16,393 nucleotides of DNA from an uncultured Thermomicrobia bacterium (GCA_937968015.1 CALBSO010000096.1:1-16393), one strand, 5' to 3'; positions 8,634 through 15,753 are shown, counted from the first letter of the stretch. The notes: generated from the letters alone by a model not told the origin. Made by a program: numbers and translations.

Positions 8634-8926
8634 CGGTTGTACCCACCCCTAACCTGCATCGTTCATAATGGTAGGCCCCTGTGCCTGCTCAGCGAGAAGG
8701 CGGCGGGGCGGATGACAACCGCGCGCGTACACCGCACGTTCTATAGAGGAGGGGATTCCCATCGTGATGCGATGTGGAGGGAGTTCCGGCATCGCACCGG
8801 AGTGATCCAATCCGGGCTTTTCCGAGTAGAAAGTACCAGGAAAATAACGGGCAGTAGGCAGCGAGCGGTGATGAATACGCGATGCTCAGCACATATCCGA
8901 TTTATTGAGTATCCGGAGTGTGGAAC
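8634..8926. other. 293-base stretch without a clear gene
   Basis: I see no convincing gene on either strand. Contents: no clear terminator after the CNNM gene; a strong ribosome-site-like GAGGAGGGG (8746-8754) before a 12-codon frame (ATG 8767 to TGA 8805); a small repeat TCCGG/CCGGA (8784-8800) inside that frame; then an A/T-richer lead into the phytoene synthase start, with GGAG at 8915. The presumed crtB promoter must lie here but no clean -35/-10 pair stands out. Confidence 0.5.
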
Positions 8927-10069
8927 ATGCATCGTCCGTTGCTGCGCGCAATGTGCTGCCCGCTCTCTGCTTCGGGGTTCCCCATGACTTGGCCGCGTGC
9001 GCTCGATCCGTTCGAGGGAGATGTGCTGCATGCCCCCGCCGCCGCGGTGCATGCCAATGCGGCGGTGATGACACTCGCGGACGCCTACGAGACGTGCCGA
9101 CTGGTGACGCGCTACCACGCGCACGCCTTCTATTTCTCAATCCGCTTCCTGCCGCCGGAGAAACGGCGCGCGATCTGGGCGATTTACGCCATCTGCCGCT
9201 ACTCCGACAATCTCGTGGATCGCGCGCCGGCCACGGCGGCGCCCGCCGACCTCCTCGCCCGCGTTGACTGGTGGGAGAAGCGGCTGCGCGCGATGGATAC
9301 CGCGCTGCCGATCATCCGCGCCTTCGCCGATGCCCGCGCGCGATTCGATATTCCGTCGCAGCCCTTGTGGGACCTGCTCGACGGCATGCGCATGGACCTC
9401 ACCGACGCGCGCTACGCGACCTGGGACGAACTGGGGCGCTACTGCTACTGCGTTGCCAGCACGATCGGTCTGCTTTGTACACCGGTACTCGGCTACGACG
9501 GCGCGGCGGAGACACTGGAGTACGCGGCGAATCTCGGTATCGCCATGCAACTCACGAACATCCTGCGCGATGTCGGCACGGATGCCGCGATGGGCCGCAT
9601 CTATCTCCCGCAGGACGAACTCGCCGCCTTCGGCTACGATGAAGAAAAGATAGCCGCCGGCGTGGTGGACGATGCGTTCCGCCGCCTGATGGCCTTTCAG
9701 ATCGCCCGTGCCCGCGCACTCTATCGTGCGAGCGCCCCCGGTATCGCGCGCCTCCATCGTGCCGGGCAGTTCCCGGTGCAGGCGGCGGCGACGCTCTACG
9801 GCGGCATCCTCGGCCGCATCGAGGCGATCGATTACCACGTCTACACGCACCGCGCCGCCCTGACGAAGTGGGACAAAATCGCCCGCCTCCCCGCCATCTG
9901 GTGGCAGACCCGCGCCCTGCGCCGCGCATCGTCTCCCGACACGTTCCCTGTCTCTTTCAACGCGCCGGGCGCAGCACGATGTAGGCAGGATGACCCTTAC
10001 GCGGACTTCGGGCCTGTATACACGACTTCCAGCAGGATACGATCCGGTGACTCGAACATCACCTGGTAA
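8927..10069 (+). CDS. crtB: Squalene/phytoene synthase family protein
   Basis: Head-to-head prenyl transferase; members join two geranylgeranyl diphosphates to phytoene (carotenoids) or two farnesyl diphosphates in the hopanoid route. It has 380 residues from ATG 8927 (GGAG, 8-base spacing). Family homology begins near residue 50 (ADAYETCRLVTRYHAHAFYF). Both Mg-diphosphate motifs are present: DNLVD (94-98) and NILRDVGTD (211-219), where D215 and D219 remain but the usual Glu before the last Asp is Thr. GRIYLP (223-228) is conserved. Homology fades at about residue 335; the last 45 residues look non-native and run 73 bases into the convergent VOC gene. The 47-residue lead is also unusual, so ATG 8984 or 9068 are alternative starts. 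No desaturase, cyclase or hopanoid gene is nearby, so the product is open. The symbol is given by family resemblance. Confidence 0.85.
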   Translation: MHRPLLRAMCCPLSASGFPMTWPRALDPFEGDVLHAPAAAVHANAAVMTLADAYETCRLVTRYHAHAFYFSIRFLPPEKRRAIWAIYAICRYSDNLVDRAPATAAPADLLARVDWWEKRLRAMDTALPIIRAFADARARFDIPSQPLWDLLDGMRMDLTDARYATWDELGRYCYCVASTIGLLCTPVLGYDGAAETLEYAANLGIAMQLTNILRDVGTDAAMGRIYLPQDELAAFGYDEEKIAAGVVDDAFRRLMAFQIARARALYRASAPGIARLHRAGQFPVQAAATLYGGILGRIEAIDYHVYTHRAALTKWDKIARLPAIWWQTRALRRASSPDTFPVSFNAPGAARCRQDDPYADFGPVYTTSSRIRSGDSNITW

Positions 10070-10407
10070 TACGTCTGCTCTTCACTCTCGGTAAATTCCG
10101 GGCGGTGCCGTGGCGTCTCGAAGAGCAGACCTACTCCTCGCTCCATGAGATGGGACGCAACGGCGTCAACGTCCGCTTGCGACGCCGCGCCGATCGCGAG
10201 GTGGTTCATCCCCGGTCCGTCGTAGTCGTTGCTGACCTCTTTGACCTGGCCGATGAACCAAAGACTGTCATCGCTCTTGCCTGCCACGCCGAGCATCCCT
10301 TCATTGTCGAAAAGTGTCTTCCAGCCCAAGAACGCCATCAAGTCCCGATAGAATGGCACATTTTCCGGACGGACGTTGAACTGGATATGCGCGAGATGGG
10401 TCTGCAT
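9997..10407 (-). CDS. VOC-superfamily (glyoxalase/bleomycin-resistance fold) protein
   Basis: A 136-residue vicinal-oxygen-chelate protein. It has the two beta-alpha-beta-beta-beta repeats of the fold: HLAHIQFNVRPENVPFYRDLMAFLGW (4-29) and MNHLAIGAASQADVDAVASHLMERG (67-91). Candidate metal ligands are His7, His69 and Glu127 in DRILLEVVY (122-130); a fourth ligand is not obvious. The pattern is that of small stand-alone VOC proteins, with bound dioxygenase, lyase or resistance roles all possible, so the substrate cannot be named. The start has GGAGGAA 7 bases upstream. It lies 54 bases downstream of the DUF3224-like gene on the same strand and is probably co-transcribed. Its last 73 bases overlap the 3' end of the convergent phytoene synthase, so one of the two 3' ends is likely secondary. 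Confidence 0.9.
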   Translation of the reverse strand: MQTHLAHIQFNVRPENVPFYRDLMAFLGWKTLFDNEGMLGVAGKSDDSLWFIGQVKEVSNDYDGPGMNHLAIGAASQADVDAVASHLMERGVGLLFETPRHRPEFTESEEQTYYQVMFESPDRILLEVVYTGPKSA

Positions 10408-10461
10408 GGCAGTGTTCCTCCGATGGTGACGTGAGCGTTGTTGGACGGTGCGTCGTGCCCG

Positions 10462-10860
10462 CTATGCGAAGTCGTAGTCGAGCGCGAAGGGGTATGGCCC
10501 CGCGCCGGAGATGGACAGATTGCCACCGCCGCGCAGCCCGAGCAGGTCGCCCGTGCCGGAATCCGGCACGACGAGGTACGTCCCCGTCACGCCGTCCGAC
10601 GTGAATGTGCCGGTGTGCTGGAGTACGAGGCTCCCCGCCCGCCCACCGATACTGCCCGCGATGCGCTCCAACCCGACGTACACGCCGGTGCCATCCGAGC
10701 GGTAGCTCATCAGATATTCCATGATGCTCTCACCCTCGATGGTGCCGTGGTAGAGGTAGGAGACGTGCGCAGAGGTCATCTTCGCGCCGTCACCGGACTC
10801 GTGATAAGCCTGCTCGTCCCACTTCTTGATCTCAAATGTGCCCGTTGCCTGTGTGCTCAT
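10462..10860 (-). CDS. DUF3224-like small cytosolic protein
   Basis: A 132-residue protein resembling the DUF3224 family, whose fold I recall as an allene-oxide-cyclase-like barrel; the function is unknown. Features that fit are a start in TGTFEIKKWDEQAYHE (6-21), a beta-rich centre with YLYHGTIEGES and YVGLERIAGSIGGRAGSLVLQH (61-82), and GTFTSDGVTGTYLVVPDSGTGDLLGLRGGG (84-113), the most conserved part of the family as I know it. No signal peptide or membrane helix is seen. The ATG at 10860 has an excellent AAGGAGGAA 7 bases upstream; a longer in-frame extension has no support. It is first in a probable two-gene unit with the VOC protein. A perfect Gram-positive-type LexA box lies 57 bases upstream, so DNA-damage control is possible. 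Confidence 0.85.
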   Translation of the reverse strand: MSTQATGTFEIKKWDEQAYHESGDGAKMTSAHVSYLYHGTIEGESIMEYLMSYRSDGTGVYVGLERIAGSIGGRAGSLVLQHTGTFTSDGVTGTYLVVPDSGTGDLLGLRGGGNLSISGAGPYPFALDYDFA

Positions 10861-10911
10861 GTCTGCTTCCTCCTTGCCGTCATCGCGGTCGCGTCGCAGC
10901 AACTCGCCACA

Positions 10912-10940
10912 TTGACGCGAACATGTGTTCGTGTCATGAT
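10912..10940 (+). promoter_or_regulatory. Candidate rightward promoter with the LexA box in its spacer
   Basis: TTGACG (10912-10917), 17-base spacer, CATGAT (10935-10940) with an upstream TG at 10932-10933 (extended -10 form). The spacer contains the LexA-type box. It would read toward the AraC-type gene at 11095. A minus-strand alternative, TATCAT (10941-10936), would read toward DUF3224 but lacks a -35. Confidence 0.4.
10918..10931. promoter_or_regulatory. LexA (SOS) box, Gram-positive consensus
   Basis: CGAAC (10918-10922), ATGT, GTTCG (10927-10931). It matches every position of the Bacillus/actinobacterial consensus CGAACRNRYGTTCG. Pairing extends to ACGCGAACA...TGTTCGTGT with one G-T mismatch (10915-10934). 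It lies 57 bases upstream of the DUF3224 ATG and 163 upstream of the AraC-type ATG, in the divergent promoter region. Whether this organism's LexA uses this motif is unknown. Confidence 0.6.
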
Positions 10941-11094
10941 ATGGGTACTGTAGCACGGAGGCATCGCGAGGGATTGGAAAAACGCGACAGGGGAGATTCA
11001 TCGTGCCATGATACGTGGGGATGACCGCGCTGTCCGTATCTTTCGAGGCGATATATTTTGGCGATTGCGGGCTAATCGTAGTTCGGTGTGAGCG

Positions 11095-11907
11095 ATGGTG
11101 GAGTCAGAAATCGGCAATCCCAGGGGTATTTTGAATCTCAAAGCGGCTGAGAGGAAGTTTCGGCTTTCGCTCCACCCACCGTCGTCGGACCTTCGTTTTT
11201 TCGTGGAGCAGTATTGGATCGTCACCTGGGACCTCAGAGGCCAGGAACCTTACCGACAGGAAGTCCTTCCGCATCCTTCTGTCCATCTGGTTATCGAGAA
11301 AGACCGATCGAGCATCGTTGGCGTCATGAGCGGGAAGTTCTCCCGTCTACTCGAAGACAGGGGGCAGGTTTTTGGCGTGAAATTCAAGCCCGGGGCCTTC
11401 TACCCTTTCGTGAAGTCGCCCGTCTCTCAGTTTACTGATGGTTCGCTCAGTCTCAGTGACGCCTTCGGCGTCAATGGCCTCTGTTTTGCGCAGGCGATGC
11501 TCCGGCTTGAGGACAAAGGAGCGATGATCGCCCTCGCGGAAAATTTCCTTCGCGAGCGGCTTCCGGCGTGGGACGAGAACGTCGGGCTAATTAACCGGAT
11601 CGTTGACCGGATCATCGCTGATCGAGCGATTACCAAGGTGGACGACGTTGTGCGTCGGTTCAACCTCAACAAGAGAACGTTGCAACGCATCTTCAGTCAA
11701 TACGTCGGTGTCGGCCCGAAGTGGGTAATTAAACGGTATCGCCTTCACGAAGCAGCGGAACAATTGGCCGATGGCGGCGTTGCGGATTTATCAACGCTGG
11801 CATTGGATCTCGGATACTTCGATCAAGCGCATTTCATCAAGGATTTCAAAGCAATGGTTGGCAGAGCGCCAGCCGAATATGCGAAGGGTATGGGTTTGGG
11901 TTCCTGA
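11095..11907 (+). CDS. AraC-family transcriptional regulator (DUF6597-like N-terminus)
   Basis: A 270-residue regulator. The N-terminal half (about 20-110) has the pattern of the sensor-like domain often annotated DUF6597: DLRFFVEQYWIVTWDLRG (32-49), QEVLPHPSVHLVIE (55-68), GVKFKPGAFYPF (94-105). The C-terminal AraC DNA-binding domain spans about 178-265, with the first helix-turn-helix at ITKVDDVVRRFNLNKRTLQRIFSQYVG (179-205) and the second at LSTLALDLGYFDQAHFIKDFKAMVGRAPAEY (232-262), including the conserved GYFDQAHFIKDFK. The ATG at 11095 has only a weak GTGTGAG ribosome site. The gene is visibly less G+C-rich than its neighbours, which could indicate a later arrival. Its last codons and stop lie in a repeat-like stretch. 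It diverges from DUF3224-VOC across a LexA box, so it may regulate that unit; its own target and ligand are unknown. Confidence 0.88.
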   Translation: MVESEIGNPRGILNLKAAERKFRLSLHPPSSDLRFFVEQYWIVTWDLRGQEPYRQEVLPHPSVHLVIEKDRSSIVGVMSGKFSRLLEDRGQVFGVKFKPGAFYPFVKSPVSQFTDGSLSLSDAFGVNGLCFAQAMLRLEDKGAMIALAENFLRERLPAWDENVGLINRIVDRIIADRAITKVDDVVRRFNLNKRTLQRIFSQYVGVGPKWVIKRYRLHEAAEQLADGGVADLSTLALDLGYFDQAHFIKDFKAMVGRAPAEYAKGMGLGS

Positions 11908-12275
11908 TTTCGCAGGCATGAAGAAGGCGCTTTTCTCTGTGCGCTCCGCCGGGCGTGGCTCCCTGTTGGGCAGCCAGGGCCGCGTGCGGTTCAATCTTTC
12001 CGGGCATGAAAGTGCGAGACCCCGATAGCCTCTGCCCCATCTCCGAACCCTGCGGCCTTGCGGCTTCGGTATCCGGCTGGGTGCTTCGGTCATCGGGACC
12101 TCACAGTCATGAATATACAGAGTGTTCGGACATTTGTCAAGGGGTTTGCGGGGATATTTTCGCAGCAATTTTCCGCGACTCATGAGAGGGGTCCACGCTG
12201 CTTGTTTGCACCCCGGGTGCGTGCTATCGTCACCGGCAACCGAAACGCAGGGATGGATACAGGAAGGAACCGGAC
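11908..12275. repeat. 368-base intergenic stretch with repeat-like character
   Basis: No convincing gene. It opens with a short imperfect palindrome (CCTG/CAGG around ATTTCG, about 11903-11916) that resembles the common dispersed bacterial repeat built on TTCCCGC...GCGGGAA, including the 'GGGTTC...GCATGA' flanks. Then follow several small inverted repeats (CCCTG/CAGGG at about 11962-11980, CCGAA/TTCGG at about 12045-12071), typical of non-coding repeats. From about 12100 the DNA is A/T-richer. A TTGTCA (12135-12140) and TATTTT (12156-12161), spaced 15 bases, are a weak promoter candidate for the MFS gene. Calling it a dispersed repeat is inference from resemblance. Confidence 0.4.
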
Positions 12276-13607
12276 GTGGAACACGCGGCGGAGATACCGG
12301 TGTCTGGGGAACAGGCTGCCACGGGGCGTGTATCGCGCGCGGCATCCTCTGTTTTCTGGGTGATGTTCGCGATCAACCTCTTCAACTATCTCGACCGCTA
12401 CGTGCTGCCTGCCGCGCTCTCGAAGATTCAGAACGAGTTCGGTCTGAGTGACACGCAGGCGGGCGCGCTCAGTACCGCCTTCCTCCTCGTTTATGCAGTC
12501 GCTGCCTTGCCGCTCAGCATCTGGGCAGATCGCGGCGTGCGCAAGAATATCATCAGCATCTGCGTGGCGATCTGGAGTGGCGCCACCTTTCTGAGCGGGC
12601 TGGCGACGGGATTCTGGACGCTCTTCGGCTCGCGCGCCCTCGTCGGCATCGGCGAGGCGGGCTACTACCCGGCGGGCACATCGCTGCTCAGCGATTATTA
12701 CCCTCGTGCCGCACGGGCGCGCGTGATGAGCAAATGGGGTGCGGGGTCGCTGATCGGGCTGGCAATCGGCTTCTCGCTCGGCGGCATTCTCGCGGGGAGC
12801 CTCGGTTGGCGGATCGCCTTTTTCGTGACCGGGCTGCCGGGCCTCTTCTTTGCCCTCCTCGCCTGGCGGATGCGCGAGCCAATCCGGGGCAGCGCGGATG
12901 GCTGGCGACGCCGGGCCGACGGCGACGCGCCGATCCAGCCGCTCGGCCCGCAATTGCGCCTGCTCTTCGGCACGCCGACGGTCGTGGTCGGCATTCTCCT
13001 GCAAATTTTCGCCTTCTGGGTGCTCGGCGCCGCGGCGTACTGGCTGCCGGTTTATCTCCAGCGCGCCTTCGGCTTCAAGGAAGGGAAGGCCGGGACGGTC
13101 TCGGGTGCGGTGCTCGTCGTGGCGGGGCTGATCGGTATCCTACTCGGCGGCATGCTGGCGGACCGGCTGACCGAGCGCTGGGCGAGTGGCCGCGTCCTCG
13201 CCTGCGGGATCACGCTCGCAGCCGCCGCGCCCTGCTTCGCGCTCGCCGTCTCGCAGGGCGGATTCAGTGGCTTCCTACCCCTCTTCTTCGTCAGCGCGCT
13301 CCTCTTGAGTATGTACTCAGGCCCGCTCACCGCCGTGACGCAGGATGTCGTGCCGCCGGGGGTGCGGGCGCTCGTCGTCTCGATAACCCTCTTGATCGGC
13401 CACCTGCTCGGCGATGTCACGTCGCCCTTGATCGTCGGCGCCATCTCGGACCATCTCGGCGGTGGGGCGCACGGATTAAGCCGCGCATTGCAGGTGACCT
13501 GCCCGATCATGCTCCTGTTCGCGGGGATCGTCGGTCTGATCGGTAGCCGCTTCGTCGGCCACGACCTCGCCCGGATCGAGGAGCAGCGGCTGGCGCATGT
13601 GGGCTAG
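12276..13607 (+). CDS. MFS transporter, Spinster-like
   Basis: A 12-helix major facilitator membrane protein of 443 residues, normal for the family. It opens with a polar lead (1-24), then helix 1 with NLFNYLDRYVLPAAL (34-48), whose 'NY.DR...' motif is characteristic of Spinster-type and related anion/organic-solute carriers. Motif A is in the loop between helices 2 and 3 (WADRGVRKNI, 83-92), followed by SRALVGIGEAGYYPAGTSLLSDYYP (118-142), a further family signature, and a second-half equivalent GGMLADRLTERWASGRV (about 289-305). The start is GTG 12276, preceded by AGGAAGGA at good spacing. It is a single-gene unit; no enzyme gene adjoins it, so the substrate (lipid, sugar acid, drug or other) cannot be inferred. 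It converges with the NIPSNAP-like gene, with no clear terminator in the 59 bases between. Confidence 0.92.
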   Translation: MEHAAEIPVSGEQAATGRVSRAASSVFWVMFAINLFNYLDRYVLPAALSKIQNEFGLSDTQAGALSTAFLLVYAVAALPLSIWADRGVRKNIISICVAIWSGATFLSGLATGFWTLFGSRALVGIGEAGYYPAGTSLLSDYYPRAARARVMSKWGAGSLIGLAIGFSLGGILAGSLGWRIAFFVTGLPGLFFALLAWRMREPIRGSADGWRRRADGDAPIQPLGPQLRLLFGTPTVVVGILLQIFAFWVLGAAAYWLPVYLQRAFGFKEGKAGTVSGAVLVVAGLIGILLGGMLADRLTERWASGRVLACGITLAAAAPCFALAVSQGGFSGFLPLFFVSALLLSMYSGPLTAVTQDVVPPGVRALVVSITLLIGHLLGDVTSPLIVGAISDHLGGGAHGLSRALQVTCPIMLLFAGIVGLIGSRFVGHDLARIEEQRLAHVG

Positions 13608-13666
13608 GGAAGGGATGTCTTGTCGTTGGGTGCCATAACCGGTCCTACACGGGCACGTATGCCTTG

Positions 13667-14452
13667 CTATACGATGTGACTACCACCAGATATGGTGGCG
13701 CGCATCCGCGAGCGCGCCGTCGGCACGAGCCTCCGCACCTCCGGGGTACCGGCGAGGCGTCGAGCCAGTGCCTCCGCGATGTCGCTACGCCAGCGCCGCG
13801 ACTGTGCGAGGGTCGCGCGATGATGCTCGTACGCCGCGAGATCCGGGAAGCGCGCGAACCAGACGAACATATGCTCCCCCTCGCGGATCGGCAGCCGCGG
13901 GTAATTGTTCGGGCTGTGCTCGGTCGCGTAGGCAGCGAGGATCGTCGCTCCGGCCTCCGTCAGTGCCGGCGCAACCGCACGCGCGAAGAACGCCGGGAAA
14001 TCATCCTCCATCGTCGGATCGAGCTGGCAGATGGTGGCGACTACCAGGCATGCGGGGGCATCGGCTTTGGCGCCGACCGGCGGACGGTCGCCCCCGGTCG
14101 GGTACCCGAAGGTCGGGTCCGCTAGATGGAGCAGCAGGACGTTGTCGGTATCGATCAGGGTGGCGTTGGCCGCGTCGCGGTTCTTCGCCCACACCGCCCC
14201 GGTGTAGAAGGCTTCGTTCGCCTTCGCCCGACCGGGCATATCGGGAAAGCCGCGGAGCCAGACAAATCGGTCGGGGTCGTCGAGGTCCCGGAAGTGGTCA
14301 ATGACCTCCATCCCGACGGCTTCCTGCTCCGCGATGAACTCCCGCTCGAAGATGTCGATCAGGACATCCCGCTTCCCCGGCAGGAGCGTGTATTGCCTGA
14401 GCTCCACGATCAGGCTGGACGTTCGCTGCGGTTGCGCCGATTGCGATGCCAT
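13667..14452 (-). CDS. NIPSNAP-family protein
   Basis: A 261-residue cytosolic protein with two ferredoxin-like halves as in NIPSNAP proteins (dimeric alpha/beta-barrel superfamily). First half: IVELRQYTLLPGKRDVLIDIFEREF (15-39), then DHFRDLDDPDRFVWLRGFPDMPGRAKANEAFYTG, the family's most recognisable segment. Second half: CLVVATICQLDP..., EHMFVWFARFPDLAAYEHHRATLAQSRRW, with the repeat of the 'VWFARFPD' strand. The function of bacterial members is poorly known; some small-molecule or stress role is plausible. The start ATG 14452 has GGAGGAGAGG at good spacing, but ATG 14470 with GGAGGG is nearly as good, and 14494 is possible. It diverges from a WYL regulator 122 bases away, its probable regulator. 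A small CCACC/GGTGG hairpin lies in its last codons (13683-13697). Confidence 0.87.
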   Translation of the reverse strand: MASQSAQPQRTSSLIVELRQYTLLPGKRDVLIDIFEREFIAEQEAVGMEVIDHFRDLDDPDRFVWLRGFPDMPGRAKANEAFYTGAVWAKNRDAANATLIDTDNVLLLHLADPTFGYPTGGDRPPVGAKADAPACLVVATICQLDPTMEDDFPAFFARAVAPALTEAGATILAAYATEHSPNNYPRLPIREGEHMFVWFARFPDLAAYEHHRATLAQSRRWRSDIAEALARRLAGTPEVRRLVPTARSRMRATISGGSHIV

Positions 14453-14500
14453 AGTGATCCTCTCCTCCATCGGTCCCTCCTTCGTGTCCATCATCGCGTC

Positions 14501-14552
14501 GCGGTATTGCCCGCTCCCCGAAAGTGTGGCACGCTTTGCGGACAGATACCGC
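14501..14552. promoter_or_regulatory. Inverted repeat in the NIPSNAP/WYL divergent promoter region
   Basis: GCGGTAT (14501-14507) and its exact reverse complement ATACCGC (14546-14552) are spaced 45 bp start to start, about four helical turns, so both half-sites face the same side of the DNA. They lie between two divergent starts. A dimeric regulator bound across them, perhaps the WYL protein itself, could control both genes. The binding role is inferred. Confidence 0.4.
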
Positions 14553-14574
14553 CACCAATTCTGGGGAGATTCGC

Positions 14575-15582
14575 ATGTATCATCCGACGACGCGCGTGCT
14601 CACCGTGCTCGAAGTCCTCCAATCCCGCGGCAGCGCGAGCGGCGCCGAACTCGCGGCGCGGCTGGAGGTGGACCTGCGGACGGTCCGCCGCTACATCACG
14701 ATGCTCCAGGATATCGGGATCCCGGTTGAGGCGCGGTCGGGGCGACACGGCGGCTATCGGCTGCGCCCCGGCTTCCGGCTGCCGCCCATGATGCTGGCGA
14801 ACGACGAGGCGCTCGCCGTGACGCTCGGCCTCCTGTTCGCGCGGCGCTTCGGGCTGACGGGCGCCGCCCCCGCGATCGAGGGCGCGCTGGCGAAGATCGA
14901 GCGTGTCCTGCCGGAGGCGCTGCGGATGCAGGTCAAGGCCCTGGCGGAGGCCCTCATCCTTGACCGGCCGAATGCGCCGCTGCCGGACATCCCGCGCCCG
15001 CCGATCCCGCCGCCGACCACCCTGCTCGCGCTCGCCACGGGCGCTGCCGAGGGGCGACGCGCGACGCTGACCTATCGGGACCGGGAAGGCGAGACGACCG
15101 TCCGCACGTTCGACCCGTACGCGGTGGTCTATCTGAAGAACGCGGCGTGGTACACCGTCGGGTACTGCCATCTGCGCGGGGACGTACGCGTCTTCCGGCT
15201 CGACCGCGTGATGGGCGTCGAGCCGGAAGGGACGCCCTTCGCACGCCCCGCCGATTTCGACTGCCTCGCCTACGTGCAGCGGTCGTTCGCGCTGCTCCCG
15301 GCGCGCTGGTCGGCGGAGATCGCGCTCGACACGTCGCCCGAGGAAGCACGACGATGGGTCGCACCGCTGTTCGCGGTGGTGACAGAGGAGGACGGGGCGG
15401 TCATCGTGCGGTGCAGCGCCATGGACATTGACTGGTTGGCCCGCTCGCTCGCTGCCCTCCCCTTCGCCTTCCGCGTGCGCACGCCGCCGGAGTTGGTTGA
15501 TGCGCTGGCAAAGGTGCGGGAACGGATCGGTCAGGCGATTGCACCCTCCGGATCGCCACACGAATTGTCGCGCGAAATGTAG
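14575..15582 (+). CDS. WYL-domain transcriptional regulator (YafY-type, HTH_11)
   Basis: A 335-residue regulator with the usual three parts. The N-terminal winged helix-turn-helix spans 6-62: TRVLTVLEVLQSRGSASGAELAARLEVDLRTVRRYITML, then the wing SGRHGGYRL. A helical middle runs about 75-130, joined by a Pro-rich linker (132-148). The WYL domain (about 150-235) has FDPYAVVYLKNAAWYTVGYCHLRGDVRVFRLDRV. The eponymous Trp-Tyr-Leu is Trp192-Tyr193-Thr194 here, and Arg205/Arg208, in the ligand-binding patch, are kept. A C-terminal extension domain follows (about 243-320). WYL domains sense nucleotides or other ligands; the ligand here is unknown. The start is ATG 14575 (GGGGAGA upstream); a longer start at 14524 is less likely. 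It is divergent from NIPSNAP, the likely target together with itself. Confidence 0.93.
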   Translation: MYHPTTRVLTVLEVLQSRGSASGAELAARLEVDLRTVRRYITMLQDIGIPVEARSGRHGGYRLRPGFRLPPMMLANDEALAVTLGLLFARRFGLTGAAPAIEGALAKIERVLPEALRMQVKALAEALILDRPNAPLPDIPRPPIPPPTTLLALATGAAEGRRATLTYRDREGETTVRTFDPYAVVYLKNAAWYTVGYCHLRGDVRVFRLDRVMGVEPEGTPFARPADFDCLAYVQRSFALLPARWSAEIALDTSPEEARRWVAPLFAVVTEEDGAVIVRCSAMDIDWLARSLAALPFAFRVRTPPELVDALAKVRERIGQAIAPSGSPHELSREM

Positions 15583-15602
15583 CGAAGTGACCCCGTAGGA
15601 AC

Positions 15603-15735
15603 TGGAGGGGGCCCGAGACGCGGATCGCGATGGGGACATCGAGCGACATCGCGCCGGGGGCGCTCGTGCGGGCGCGTGGCGTTCTGGGCCCCGATCGGGA
15701 GGTGAACGCGGAGGGAATCGCTGTCCTCACCCCGT
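15603..15735 (+). pseudogene. Possible remnant of a DUF5666-like (OB-fold-type) protein
   Basis: Between the WYL stop and the next gene, the plus strand reads ETRIAMGTSSDIAPGALVRA (15615-15674), then RGVLGPDREVNAEGIAVLTP (to 15734). The alternation 'TSSDIAPGALVRARG...G..VNAEGIAVLTP' is much like one repeat of DUF5666 proteins (pG..VrV.G....dG.i.A..I.v). It has no ribosome site, the frame closes just upstream (TGA 15588) and runs on into antisense sequence, so it is not an intact gene. I read it as the 3' end of a decayed gene. A chance resemblance is possible. Confidence 0.35.
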
Positions 15736-15753
15736 CGCCACGATCGAGGAGCA

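Noticed and set aside
8637..8987. 116-codon plus-strand frame before the phytoene synthase
   Set aside because: No ribosome site, no family pattern, and its end overlaps the phytoene synthase start in another frame.
11791..12345. Minus-strand open frame across the AraC end and the following gap
   Set aside because: Its residues come from repeat-like non-coding DNA and the antisense of AraC; no motif or ribosome site.
12180..13004. Minus-strand open frame opposite the MFS transporter
   Set aside because: Composition typical of the complement of a membrane protein gene; no ribosome site or motif.
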